Below, piece after piece: positions 11,360 through 22,351 of a DNA stretch of 64,000 bases (position 1 is the stretch's first letter; every line of letters begins with the position of its first letter). This DNA comes from Roridomyces roridus (lineage: Eukaryota; Basidiomycota; Agaricomycetes; Agaricales; Mycenaceae), in NCBI GenBank assembly GCA_029378245.1, contig JARKIF010000038.1, positions 372,001-436,000 of the forward strand, given 5' to 3'. The position numbers and the translations under genes are program-made. The notes beneath the pieces were generated by a model. It searched no databases. It was given only the letters and a program-made list of their open reading frames with translations, and was not told where the DNA came from.

Positions 11360-11925
11360 ATGAGAATACCAGCTGCACGAATAGCATTGTACACATGGAA
11401 TGTACGGAACAGGAAATTTCCCTTTTGAGGGTTCCTGGATCGCCAGATTCTGGGGTAGATCAGTATACCCCGCACTGGATAAGACGCTTATCCTAAGTTG
11501 GCGCTGATGGTATGCAAGACGCATATCAGAATGTCCCAGAACATTGGCGAAATTTCAAGTGTGAAGATGCGTGGCCATTGGTGCCAGGAATAACGAGATG
11601 GCCACTTGGTGGGTCGCCGTCGACAGCGAGCAGTAGATAAGCATGAGAGTACCCCAATTTGGAGGGCGGTAGTTCTGGGTTCTGATGAGCCGTACGATTG
11701 GTGGATGATGGCGCAAGAGTTCCGGACTGGCGCTGAAATCTCGGCGGAAACGTGGACGCCACGGCAGCGCCACGGTCATAGAACAACTAGTTGTGTTAGA
11801 ACAGGTACAGATTTTTGTTTTCTTCCTCCCTCCAGTGGCCTCATGTGGCCGACGGCCGGCGTTTCCGTCACCTGACAGGAATGCGTGTATCAGCAATCAG
11901 ATTAGCGCGTGCATGGTACCGCGGC
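11360..11925. other. Intergenic region between two convergent genes
   Basis: This is the 3' flank of the zinc-finger gene (+) and of the nucleotidyltransferase-like gene (-). Open frames on the minus strand (to 113 codons) have no family character and no clear splice pattern. Nothing is called. Confidence 0.4.
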
Positions 11926-12717
11926 TCACACTCCGTACTTCCTCCTGACCGCTGCCCAGGCAGGCCCAACCGACGCGTTGCGCGATACGAAATGGTTCAT
12001 GTCTTGCTCCGGTATTCGATTGATGTCGACGCGATTCCAGTAGCGGGAGAGGACGTAAATGATGTCTTGGGCATCACGATCCTCCCCGCGGCTATCTGGT
12101 ATGTTAGGAGTCAAGAAGGGAGAAATTACGAGCGAGCCCGCGGAAGTACACCGTACATCATCCACGTCTTGAGTTTGTTGCGTATAAACTCGGAGATGGT
12201 CAAGAACGGGAGACCCTGCATTTTCATCACCGTGGTAGAGTTGAGTTGTCGAGGACCGCTCTCCCCAGCGGGCAGGATCTCGATCTCCGAGGTTGTGAGC
12301 GGGGTGTTCAAGAACGAGCAGGATAGCCTTACCTCTATTGAAGGAATGAAGCGACGGAATGTGACGTGCAGACTGGGGGATCCCTATAAGTGAAATTAAT
12401 GAGAACACGAGGTAGGCTCTACCGGTTAGTCCAAGGGGAGTGCGTCAAGGTGAAGTCGCCGTTACCCGCCAAAGCGTCGCGGACGCGGCGGAACGCATGG
12501 GGCTGATTTTGCCCACCCTCGACGATGCAGAAGATCTCCTGGAAAACATGAGCGCCGAACCTCGGCCGAAGGAACCGATATGCCGTACATCGCAGTGAGG
12601 ACTATTCGAGAGCATCGCAGTGAGGACACTCCCATAAAACGCGTGGGGGATGGCACTGGCGCGGAGCAGCTGGGAGAGGGCAGCGGACGCGTCCAAGAGT
12701 CGTGCGGTGTCAGACAT
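11926..12717 (-). CDS. Nucleotidyltransferase-like hypothetical protein
   Basis: Five short exons (12717-12589, 12538-12423, 12372-12333, 12284-12152, 12095-11926) join in frame to 195 residues. The first exon reads MSDTARLLDASAALSQLL. It continues with AIPHAFYGSVLTAMLSNSP, then EIFCIVEGG, FRRVRDALAG, IEIEILPAGESGPRQL, LPFLTISEFIRNKLKTWM and EDRDAQDIIYVLSRYW. The order (helix, G-S/G-G strand, acidic strand, IEIEIL strand, then a K/R-rich helix and a DxxDI helix) resembles minimal nucleotidyltransferase-fold proteins such as AbiEii/MNT types. That fold assignment is an inference. Similar uncharacterised proteins are familiar from Agaricomycetes. The exon joins are supported by perfect phase at all four introns. 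Confidence 0.72.
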
Positions 12718-13214
12718 TAAGGGAGATTGTCGATGTCAGGCCAAGGTCATGATATAGGAAAGAGCCAAGGGGAAGGAAGACTCATGAGTGGGACGATCGG
12801 TTATATACGTAGGCTAATGCTGCCTGTGTGTGCCAACCTCGAGATAGATGTCTCGCCTACAGATGGGGACGACGGAACGCTCCGATTTGGAAGACCGAAG
12901 AACACGTTGTCGTCACATCGCCGCGTAGACATGCAATTCAAGAGTCTAAGGTCCAGGGTCCTGCCAGTTTAGACGCTCCTTGGCGAGCAGATCGGTCTAG
13001 TGAACCTGCCCGTAAATGGCACGACAGAAATTTTGTCTCCTAGTGCGAGAGGTTGAGGACAGGGAGCTCACTGGAGCAACAACATGGACGGGATTACCAA
13101 GTGACTCGCCGCGGCGAAATTGGACAACGCGCCATCGTGTCGGGCCGTGCGGCTCGGTTCGTCAAGTCACGTTGGCGAGCCAGCTCACTTTTCATTCGCG
13201 CCTCCTGCCCAAGT
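12718..13214. other. Divergent intergenic region
   Basis: This stretch separates the nucleotidyltransferase-like gene (-) and MRS2 (+). Both promoters must lie here. The MRS2 reading frame is open back to 13053, so the transit peptide may start earlier than annotated. No other gene is seen. Confidence 0.4.
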
Positions 13215-15164
13215 ATGGGCTGGAGAATCTCTCCCCGACCTGCGCAGGCCGCCCTAGAATCCTACGCTCGCTCACCCCCCACCTGGTCTCGTTGCCGTGC
13301 CGCTTTTTCCGCCTGGTCGGCATCACCGTCAAGCAACACCACGCATTTTTCGTCCACATCCTTGCGGTCGGCTAGTGTGCTTGGGCTTCGGAGCATGTCC
13401 TGGACATCCAGGCAAACACGGACCGTCGATTTTGACGAGTTTGACGGCATTAAAGAAGAGGCTGCCAGGGCCGCAATACTTGAAAAAGTCATGAAGGGCA
13501 GACAGCCAACGGATCTCATGCTACGATGTACGTCTCGCAACTTGTCTCATTTCGCTTGACGATCCTGGCGAACCAGGTACTGTACTGGACGAGGAGGGTG
13601 CGCCTAAATGACCACGAGCGGATTCTAAAATTAAAAGAGACTCCAAAGGGAATGTGAAAACAACCTCCGGCCCATTCAAAAAATCGGAGCTCTGCACGGA
13701 ACATGGGCTAAATGTGCGTGCAGGCAGTGCGCTCTCCATGTTCTTCCGACTAACTTTCATTTGTTACAGCCGCGGGATCTGCGGAAGGTCGACTCGAGGG
13801 TGCCTAATCTTGTACCAACTATACTTGTTCGGAAGGAGGCCATCCTCGTGAGTCTTGGCTGGCACACGACCGCTATGTACAAATGAAAATTTCAGGTGAA
13901 TATTCTACACATCCGGGCCCTTGTCAAGGCGGACACAGTAATTTTATTCGACACATTTGGCTCCGCAGACTCTCGATTACACTCTGCCTTTCTATACCAC
14001 CTCGAAGTCGAGCAGAGTTTCCTTTTTGACCAGACGCTTGCTCACAGTTTTCCAGCATAATCTGAAAACGAAAGGGTCGGGTTTACCGTATGAATTTCGG
14101 TGAATACAGTTTGCTCATTGACATACAATGTCTAATTTCCAACGCAGGGCCCTGGAATCGGTACTTCTTTCAGTCCTAAGTGCGCTCGAAGCCGAGATGG
14201 TCTTTATACGCAACCTCGTTGGCGGGTTACTCGCTGAATTAGAGGATAACATCGATCATGATCGGTTCAAGCGCCTACTTCATTATTCCAGGCGGCTCGC
14301 CAGCTTCCAAAATCGAGCCAAGCTGGTTGGTCATACTTATTCCACTGAATGTATATATGTTTATCTCTCTCAGGTCGAAGAAGCACTCGAAGAAGTACTG
14401 GGACAAGGTGGGCCCAGACCAAATTACACGCTGTTGGGCTGACGGTGCATTCCAGATGACGATCTGACTGCCATGTACCTCACTGACAAGAAAAACGACA
14501 TCCTTCGAGAGCTCGATGACCACGAGGATCTCGAAGTCCTTTTGGAATCTTTTTCCAAACAAGTCGAGGAAATTGTGAATGAAGCAGAAAATATCGAGGT
14601 CCGATCAATATGACCGTCCTCTCATTCGTCACTTTCTCACGTTTACGTCTAGACGAATGTCCAGTCTACCCAAGAAATTGTAGAGTTGATTTTAGACTCG
14701 AACCGGAACGCTCTGCTGGCACTCGATTTGAAGGTAAGATGCCGCGCTTGAGTGCTGGAGAATTATCCAAATATCCGTCAGATATCCATCTACACGATGG
14801 GCATTGGTTCCGGGGGCCTGGTTGCTGGTCTGTTCGGGATGAACGTAGGTCAAGTTCCGTGCTGTCTTCTTTGTGTCCGGAGTTCACGCGCAGCGGTATT
14901 GTAGCTGCTGAATCACGCCGAGACACATACATATGCGTTCTACGGCGTCGCGGCATTCGCCACTGCGCTGGCGGGCGGTGTTGCTGCGTCCGCACTACGG
15001 AGGTATGTCCCATTTTTTCCTAAAAGAGTGCCGTTATAACCGCCGGACCCAGACTGGCTAAAATACGCAAAGTCGGGCTATCAAACAACAGTGGGCCGAG
15101 AAGACAACGAAAACCCTGGCTCCCACTCCCACTCCGCCGTCGATCGCCCGAGGGATGGTCATGA
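13215..15164 (+). CDS. MRS2: Mitochondrial magnesium channel MRS2/LPE10 (CorA family)
   Basis: This is the inner-membrane Mg2+ channel of mitochondria. Thirteen small exons join in frame, with introns of about 40-70 bases. Recognisable parts in order: an Arg/Ser-rich presequence, GRQPTDLMLRC, KKSELCTEHGLNPRDLRKVD, VPTILVRKEAILVNILHIR, LPYEFRALESVLLSVLSALE, RNLVGGLLAELEDNID, RRLASFQNRAKLVEEALEE, the coiled-coil EILV/VEEIVNEAE region and QSTQEIVELILDSNRNALL. TM1 ends in the signature LFGMN (GMN is the Mg selectivity motif of the CorA family). It is followed by TM2 (AFYGVAAFATALAGG) and a basic C-terminus. The start at 13215 is chosen because it gives a transit-like N-terminus; a start at 13053 is possible. 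Confidence 0.88.
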
Positions 15165-17526
15165 TAGAGTTGCCTAGATTCTAAATCATTTAATACTAGT
15201 GTAGAACAAGTACATACGTGTAATAAATGTATTACCCTTCCTCTCACCCGAGTCCAAGGGCAGCTCGGCTCGGTTCGCCTGGCTGGTCGTTATTTTGTAT
15301 GGAGACTTTCCAACAGACGTCGCGACAACCAATCGAGGAGGGACGATCTCTCTTGATTTAGTCGACGTCTAGTTACGACAGGAGCATGCAACCCAAAAGG
15401 TCGCTAAATACATACGCTCCGTTCGAGCGGTGATCTAGGAAGCATAGACTGAGATTAAAAACATGGGGAGGGCGGACCTTTGAGAGCATGAATTCCCCAC
15501 GGTGGGAGCTTCCAAATAATGGTACGACCGGCAATGATTTCTCTGTGCTATGCAAAGGCTGCGCTGAGCCCAAGAGGTGGTAAAGGACTGGACGCCAAGA
15601 AGGACTAGGGAAATCGGGTCCGAAGCTCATTGGTATTGCAATTTAAATGAATCGGATACGCACCGGTCGCACCTCTGACTCATCCTTCCCTCCGGCCTGG
15701 ATACATTTTCTTCAGCACCCACCCCAAAGTCTCATCCAGCGGCGGGGAAAGGAGGGGTACCCGTCACAGGCCAGCGTCAGATGACAGGGTGGAATCACCC
15801 TGGCCGCGTGCGAGTGCGCGAGAAGAGGCCTCCGAGCGAGGAAGCAAACAGAGTTCGAGAAGAGGATGGAAGATTGGGACCGGCGTGCACATGCGCCCCC
15901 CGAGTCTGTACGGTTCTGGGTCAGCGACAAAGGCAAAAAGGTAAAGAAAGAAAGGCCCGGCTCCGCACCACTGGTGACTGGTCCAACGCATCGATGGATG
16001 GTTCCTTTCCCCTTTGGTAGCGCAGGTCCTGGACCAAAAAACCACCCACGTGTCGGGCCGAACGAGGGAAAGAGAGGTCCCATGGATTGAATCGATCATT
16101 GCCCAAGATTTTCCAGAGGCTCGAGAGTCGAGAATGGGGCTTGTGAAACGGAAAGAGTCTAAGCGACAAGCGACTTGGATGATCCGCCGTAATACCTGCT
16201 TGACGAGGTCAAGTTCCGGCACAAATACACGCCAGCAACGTGCCAAGCGCGGTTGGACGGTGCGCATCGGGCGTGCAAGATGTCGAGAGTTAGATTGGCA
16301 AGCCTGCCGGAGTCGCAGGGATAAGTAGCTTGGATACTCCTGTTCGTGGCACGGTGCTGGGTGAACTAATTAATATTTAACAAGAACGAGGCATGAAACG
16401 CTATTCTCCAGCTCGGGGAATGGGAACCTGCCGAAGAGAGTCTATACTCTTGCTACACTCAGGCTTCGGGGCGTGGATGAACTTGAAGAAGATTCCATTC
16501 GAATATAGCGTTATGGTGAGAAACCTGGGCATTTTAATTTTCAAGAGCCAATAAAGCGGACATGACCCTAGGAACGTGGGGGAGAGATTAAAGTTTCGCC
16601 TGGGAGACCTAGAGGTTGCGTTCAAGGTGCCGTCAAACACCCAAGTACTGTAAACCGCCAGACGCGCCAGACGAAGCGGACTAGGAATTCGAACAAGCAC
16701 GACAGGAAGATCACGAAGAGGTTCCAATTTTCGAGCCGACTTGCTGGACCGTGTGCAATGGGGGTCTCTTGAAAAAGGTTTGCCGCTTCACGGAGGTTAG
16801 GGACTCTCCGAGACTTCTGCAAAGAACCATCCGGAAATTGGACCTTTCGCCGACTCTAGGCTTCCTATCAGAACTGAGAAAAAAAGAGCGTCCGGGACAG
16901 AAAATGTCTCCGGCCATGGCCGTGGCTCTTGCAAACGTGTGGCCAACACAAGCCGCCGAGACTGTTCCACGAAGTCGCGTACAATACCTGGAACGCACCC
17001 GGACGAAGAAATCAGTTTCCGAGCCCAAGAGCGTTGAACTGCGAGATAGGTGCTCTGACTTCAAGGGCGATAGGAAAAAGCCAGTTCGTAGGAAGATCCG
17101 GGTCTCAACAGCTTGAAAAGTCGTTCCAGGCGCGAACGAAGCAAACAGTCGGAGAGAGATAAGCAAGTTCACAGCCCCATTAGCCTACGGATCACACAAA
17201 GTCTATCGCAAACGAGTCCGTCAATCTTTCATAAAATTGCATGCGGATAATACAAGTGGTACATTTGAGCTTGCGAAGCGAAAGCAAGAGTAACCGATAG
17301 CGGTAGAAATGTGCAGCAGTGTGTGTGCGTGTGTGGAAATGTCAAATCCCCAGCAGCTGGAACAAAAACACACCGCGCTGGCGCGCCGTCATAAGTTGCA
17401 TGCGAGGAAGGAATAGGAAGATAAGTAATAGATGTCCGAAGAGCAAGTGGATAAGGTAGGTGAGTAGTAATGCCAGGGTAGGAGCGACAGACATATACAG
17501 TACAGGAACGCCCAGAGAAAGCGTAA
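15165..17526. other. Long gene-poor stretch between MRS2 and a convergent membrane protein gene
   Basis: Over 2.3 kb contains open frames up to about 167 codons on both strands. None shows domain character, a paralogue or consistent splice sites. The region lacks repeats that match elsewhere in the window. It may hold UTRs, a non-coding transcript or an unrecognised gene. Confidence 0.35.
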
Positions 17527-19174
17527 TCAATCCCGCGGCTGCGGTAACGGCATGTCGGGGATGAGGTAGTGTACAGGCCGTCCCTCGGAGCCAAAGCTCG
17601 CCTTGTGGGTGAGACTAGGCCAGTCCTGGGTGCCACCTGCACGGTGCACACTGCCCTCGCGGCTGCTGCTGCTGCCTTCGGAGTCGACGGCAGCAACGGG
17701 CAGTGGCTGCGCTGGGAGTGGCGGGGAGCTGAGTGCAGGGTCTGTGGGGTTGTACTGCGGCACAGGCTTGCGCGGAGTGCGGCGAGAGCCCGTAGCGACC
17801 ATCTCGCCGGTAGACGAGCGTTGTACAGCGGCAGGCAGTACAGGCGACGGTGACATGGACTGCGAGGTACCGGATGGATACGCTGGGCTCGGGGAGGGAA
17901 CATAGGACGACGGATCGCTGTGTCCAAGTGTCGAGGTCGTCGTGTTCCTCGCAGAGTTACTGAACGGTGACTCCGAAGGAGGTGAGCCCAGGTACGGAGA
18001 GCCCGGGTGCGAGCGGGGGCGGCTGAAGTTGTTGTTCATGTAGGACGACGTCGAGGTGGAGGAATTGCGGGTGATGTTGGTGCCACCAAGAGGCGAGGAT
18101 GATATAAGGTCCATGGGCACGTCGTCATCTACGTGGCCAGAGTCCGAGAATGGTGATCTCATCGGAGATCCAGGAGTGGACGAGATCTTCTCTTGGGAAG
18201 GAGAGAAGTAGGACTCGGCCTCATACTCCACATTGTCGTTTATTCGTGAAGGTCGGGAGTCTATGCCCACGTTGCCGATAACGTACACGTTGTTGTCCAG
18301 CATCGGCCCAACGGAGTCCGACTGGGAATGGTGGCGATTGCTCGCTGTTCCTGAGCCGCGGGGCGCAGAAGGATAGGTCTTGGAATCAAAAGACCCAAGG
18401 CCGCCCCACTTGCGCGTACGTTTCCGCGGCGAAGGCGCGCCGGAAGAGGCAAACCGCAGATAAAAGTATGCTGCAATGGCTGCTGCGACGATCGCCAGAC
18501 CTCCAATGATCCCTCCTGCTATTGCCCCCCGATTCACTTTTTTCGAAGACGCAGCGGCTACGGGCAGGGTGGACCCCGAGGAGGAGGACGGGGAGGGGGC
18601 GCTGCTAGCTGTGGTGCTCGTTGCTGACGAGCTCGAGGGGCCAGCAGAAGAGGCGGTTGCGTCATTACATCCGTTCGCAACGAAGAAACTGGGCGAAGGG
18701 AAGATGGTGTTCTGGATGGGGAAAAACGCCTGAATAATATACATTCCCGCCGGAACGCTGACGTTGGACCAGGTGAACTCCCGTAGTGCAGGGTTGATGA
18801 AATCGACCGGGGTGATGGTCGTGGTTATGGGGTCGTCGCGCCGGGAAAAAGGATGGATACTGAACGAAGCCGTTGCGGTTGCGGACTGAGTCAACTGTGG
18901 GACGCCACTGTTCGTTATGGTCAAGGACAGCTCCGTGGAATCCTGGCCCAAAGCTGGAGAGTAGACCCAGGAAATGTTGGCCGGATTGCACGAAGTCATC
19001 GAAATGGGATTGAAATTGAAGGCGTTGGAAACTAAGGAATACATTCAGGCTTTGAGAAGAGAAGAGATGCGTTGGAGACGCACCGCCAGTCGATGGGTCA
19101 TCACGCGAGACCAGGGCGGCATGCACCCAGCCAAACTGGGAGAAAGCCCAAATTAAAAGAGCGGCGGGTAGCAT
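17527..19174 (-). CDS. Secretory type I single-pass membrane protein with Ser/Pro-rich cytosolic tail
   Basis: Two exons (19174-19084, 19031-17527). The N-terminus MLPAALLIWAFSQFGWVHAA is a signal peptide. An extracellular beta-type domain of about 120 residues follows (TSCNPANISWVYSP, SLTITNSGVPQL, FTWSNVSVPAGMYIIQAFFP). Next come a Ser/Thr-rich stalk and one membrane helix (GAIAGGIIGGLAIVAAAIAAY) with a basic stop-transfer stretch (RKRTRK). The cytosolic tail of about 300 residues is Ser/Pro-rich and includes RRTPRKPVPQYNP. This architecture is common in Agaricomycetes and resembles wall-stress-sensor-like or SKG6/MID2-like proteins. The function is unknown; a surface sensor is a guess. Confidence 0.8.
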
Positions 19175-20439
19175 GATGTGTGTAATTTTTTCGTCCCCCG
19201 ACGTGCCTCGGTCGGCGACGGTGTCCAGAGAGCGAGGACGGAGTGGAGAGGAGATGGGGGTTGGCCACAGGAGACCGTGGGTCGAGGCACCAACAGTAAG
19301 CGGAGAAAAGGCTGATCACGTTCCGCCACGGACTGATGGCCCGAACTTCTCAACTCCCAAGCTGCCCGACGTCTTCCCGAGCTATCCCATACTCGTTTTT
19401 GACTGGGACCATTGGAATGTCGACCTCCTTTTCCTCGGAAATTCGCCCCTCAGCTGCCTCCTTTTCTGCGTGTTTTGTGCACGCGCGCCAGTGATCGTTG
19501 CCATTCATCTTTGGCCGTTTTCCACCCGTGCGCTCGAGTTGTCCCGGTCACAGGTTCGCTGGCTTTCCCAACATCCAACACCTCTTGGACGTCTCAGTCC
19601 GGTCTATGATATCAACCAAATCCAAACTTGCATACATCTATCGTTCGTTATGTCTGTCATTCAACGACCCACCTGTCTGCGTTCACCTGGCCGCTCTCAG
19701 CGCATCAGTGAAACACATGGGTCGCCCATAACGCGGAGTTAGCCCCGTCAGGCATTGGCGGCCAACGCGTTTCCGGAGTCCGCAAAACACGAGGGCGCAT
19801 TGCCTTGCCGTAGCTCGACTGCGCAAACCCCCCGAGCCCCATAGCCATTTTTTCCGAATGTCGTACATGCGGATTATTGCCGAACCTTTAGGTTTGGCCT
19901 TAACAAGAATTCCTTGTCCCGTGGTTAGTGGCTGTGTCAGCGCTTAATGGGCGCTTTTCTGTAATGCCTAGTAGAACTTGTCCGTGGTTAGTGGCTGTGT
20001 ATGCCGGTGTTTCTCTTATTTGCCGATTTACGGAACTGCAAAAAAAAGGTTCGGCCCTCGCCGCTTGCGGCATTATCCGTACTCATTAATAACAAACCGA
20101 AGAAGATGAATCAGCTGTCCCGTTCTTTTTCTGCATGGGATAAGTAGCATGGGATTTTCTGGACGAGTCCGGTCCGTGCACTCTTCTGACGCTTCGATGC
20201 TCGTGATGTGGAATAGCTATGGGTCTCAATACTGGGTGCTTCTGCCTCAGGCTAGAAAAAAATTCCGATATCATCCTCGTGGTGAGTTAACATCTGCCCT
20301 CTGGAAGGCCGGTCCCACTGCAAAGTCCCTATCTGGCATCGAGCGGTGGTATTACAGCGACCAACCCGATGTTGCCTCGGCGTCCTTCGGTATTATTTTC
20401 GCGATTACCAAAATTTTGGGTAGCTGCATAGAAACGGTA
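19175..20439. other. Intergenic region with short direct and inverted repeats
   Basis: No gene is supported. A 24-25 base unit ending GTGGTTAGTGGCTGTGT occurs twice (ending 19937 and 20000). An 11-base inverted pair GCCGAACCTTT/AAAGGTTCGGC flanks it at 19879 and 20045. The plus-strand open frame at 19173-19742 is not accepted. Confidence 0.45.
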
Positions 20440-22013
20440 CTACCAGTCGTATCCATTACCCTCCGACTCCGACTCGCAATCGCTATCCTCAGTGTCTGGC
20501 TCGGATTCCCAACCGATTTTACCATCGTCCTCACTGTCCGACTCGGAACCGTTCTTAACACCATTCCGCTCGGGCGACCACAGCGGCTTCCCGTCGGTCT
20601 TGCGGTACACAACAGGGCGAAAATCTTCATCCAACCACTCGATGCGCAAGTACGCCGCGATATCAGCTCGGGTCTTTTCCAGACGCTCCTTCAGCTGACG
20701 TTCCATCCTCCTCCTCACTCCACGCCGGAAATGTATCACCGAAACGCGCGAAACGCATAGGTGGAACACAACTTCGCGACAGAGCGGGAACTTGCGAGTA
20801 ATAACCGTCTTCATCGAATCTGGACCGCCCCAAGGGAAAATGTTGTTGACAATCTGGTTAAAGTCTTGCCGATCCTGGTCGTAGTCCTCGCTGTGCAACC
20901 AAACCCGAAAAACGAGTTTCGTCAACTTCGGTGCGCCTTTCAGTGCGTCTATGAACTGCTGCGCCATGTGATCCGGGTGCAGCCAGATCGTGAGGGTTTC
21001 TAGCGCGAGGAAGGCCGGTAACCTGCGGAACATGTCCACAATGTCTTCTTCAGCTGCTCGAATAGTCAAAACTCCATGATATTTGGGAGGTTCGAGAGTT
21101 ATTCACCATACTCTGTGTCGATGTCGGGATCCAAGGATAGATTGACAACAGCCGGAGCGCAGAGGCACAGGAGAGTTTCTGTGGCAGAAACAGAGCATGC
21201 TTCGAACTGATATTGGTAGCTGTACCCCAAAGTCAAGGTTCGGACACCACTGGGTTGATGTTCTGTAATCAACCGACTGATAAGAGAGCCGTCGAAACCC
21301 GGATAGCCGTTACATTCCTCGAGGGTAAGCTCCTCCAGCGCCGATAGATACGGTACATCCGAGTCATACGCAGGAGGACTGGAGGGTTCGACCTCCGACT
21401 CTGAATCGGAGAAGTTGTGCCGGTTAAGTAGCACCCTTTCGAAAGAGAGGGATCGAAGTGTTCCGCCACATGCGCCAATGATAGCGACGAGTTGGGTGTA
21501 GTAGTAGAAATCAACATGGGCCAGCCGGAGCTCGCGTATGTGAGGACACAGGGACATCTGGGTCATCAGCATCGCTATCGGTATGCTTCCGTTATTCCAT
21601 TCACCCAACTCGACGGAGGTGACGTTTGGGAGGGACGGGAGGACGGGTATGATCGAAGAGTTGGATAGTCGCGTTACACTGGAGGTCAGACCCAAGCGGT
21701 CCATTGACTGCTGGGAGCGATCACCGGAGAATTTGACCTTTTTGACGTGACTTGCCAAATCTGGCGTCCTATTGAGCATTTCGAGCCACCAAGGAAAGTC
21801 TTCGACGCAGGAAAAGTGAACCATGGAGAAGAGGTGGATCGTGGCAAATGAACGCGTCGTTTTCGAGACCAGGGACATTGCGCGAAGGGTGGGCATGTCG
21901 TCAGCATTGTAGCTGGTGATTTCATGGACTAGTTCTGCGGGAACGTTGGACCCTGCGCGTGAAATTTAGTACAAATCACGAGCAGGAAAATTATGGATAC
22001 AATTGGAGTCCAT
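20440..22013 (-). CDS. F-box-like/LRR-like protein, copy FBL-C'
   Basis: Exons 22013-22001, 21952-21107 and 21053-20440 give 490 residues. The 13-base microexon (MDSN) plus the T|GG junction gives MDSNWSNVPAELVHEITSYNADD, almost the same start as FBL-C. The middle has LRR-like strands (LRELRLAHVDFY, LRSLSFERV, LEELTLEECN). The C-terminal domain runs from DMFRRLPAFLALETLTIWL through FPWGG, HFRRGVRRRMERQLKERLEKT and RIEWLDEDFRPVVYR. The tail (SESDSEDDGK...DSDCESESEGN) is less repetitive than in FBL-C. Unlike FBL-C it is uninterrupted. It lies in inverted orientation to FBL-C across the 10.4-20.4 kb core. Confidence 0.86.
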
Positions 22014-22094
22014 ATGGACGTTGAATGGTGTGAAGAAGCAGGAACTGACGGCAATGATGGCACTGACAAGCCGAACTCAGAACTGATTCAATGC

Positions 22095-22165
22095 CGAGTT
22101 TGACAGCGTTCCTTCCAGGCCGTCCACGGCGTCGGCTTCCCGTTCGTCTGGCGACCGGCGCGCAT
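22095..22165 (-). pseudogene. Relic of an FBL-B copy (b')
   Basis: On the minus strand this short stretch contains AGACGAACGGGAAGCC and then GTGGACGGCC and GGAAGGAACG. It matches the FBL-B segment at about 8350-8405 that encodes KTNGKPLWTARKER. Nothing else of the 1.7 kb gene is recognisable in the 22.0-22.35 kb gap. It sits exactly where the B copy is expected in an inverted A-B-C array. Confidence 0.65.
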
Positions 22166-22351
22166 GTGGACGCGGGTGTGGTAGCCACGGCCAAACCATC
22201 CGTATTCGCTCAGATGATGGTGGTCGGGATCCTGGATTCAATCCCAGGATTCCCAGCACACTTTACAACACTACTCTAGTTGGTGCCCTTAATACTCAAC
22301 TTGACTTCGAAGGAGGTAAATAATGGTAAGTACATGGAACACGGGCGGAAG

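Noticed and set aside
16711..17172. 153-codon minus-strand open frame
   Set aside because: No start context, splice partner, paralogue or recognisable motif; overlapping plus-strand frames are equally long.
19173..19742. 189-codon plus-strand open frame
   Set aside because: It overlaps the promoter and signal-peptide region of the minus-strand membrane protein and looks like a random frame.
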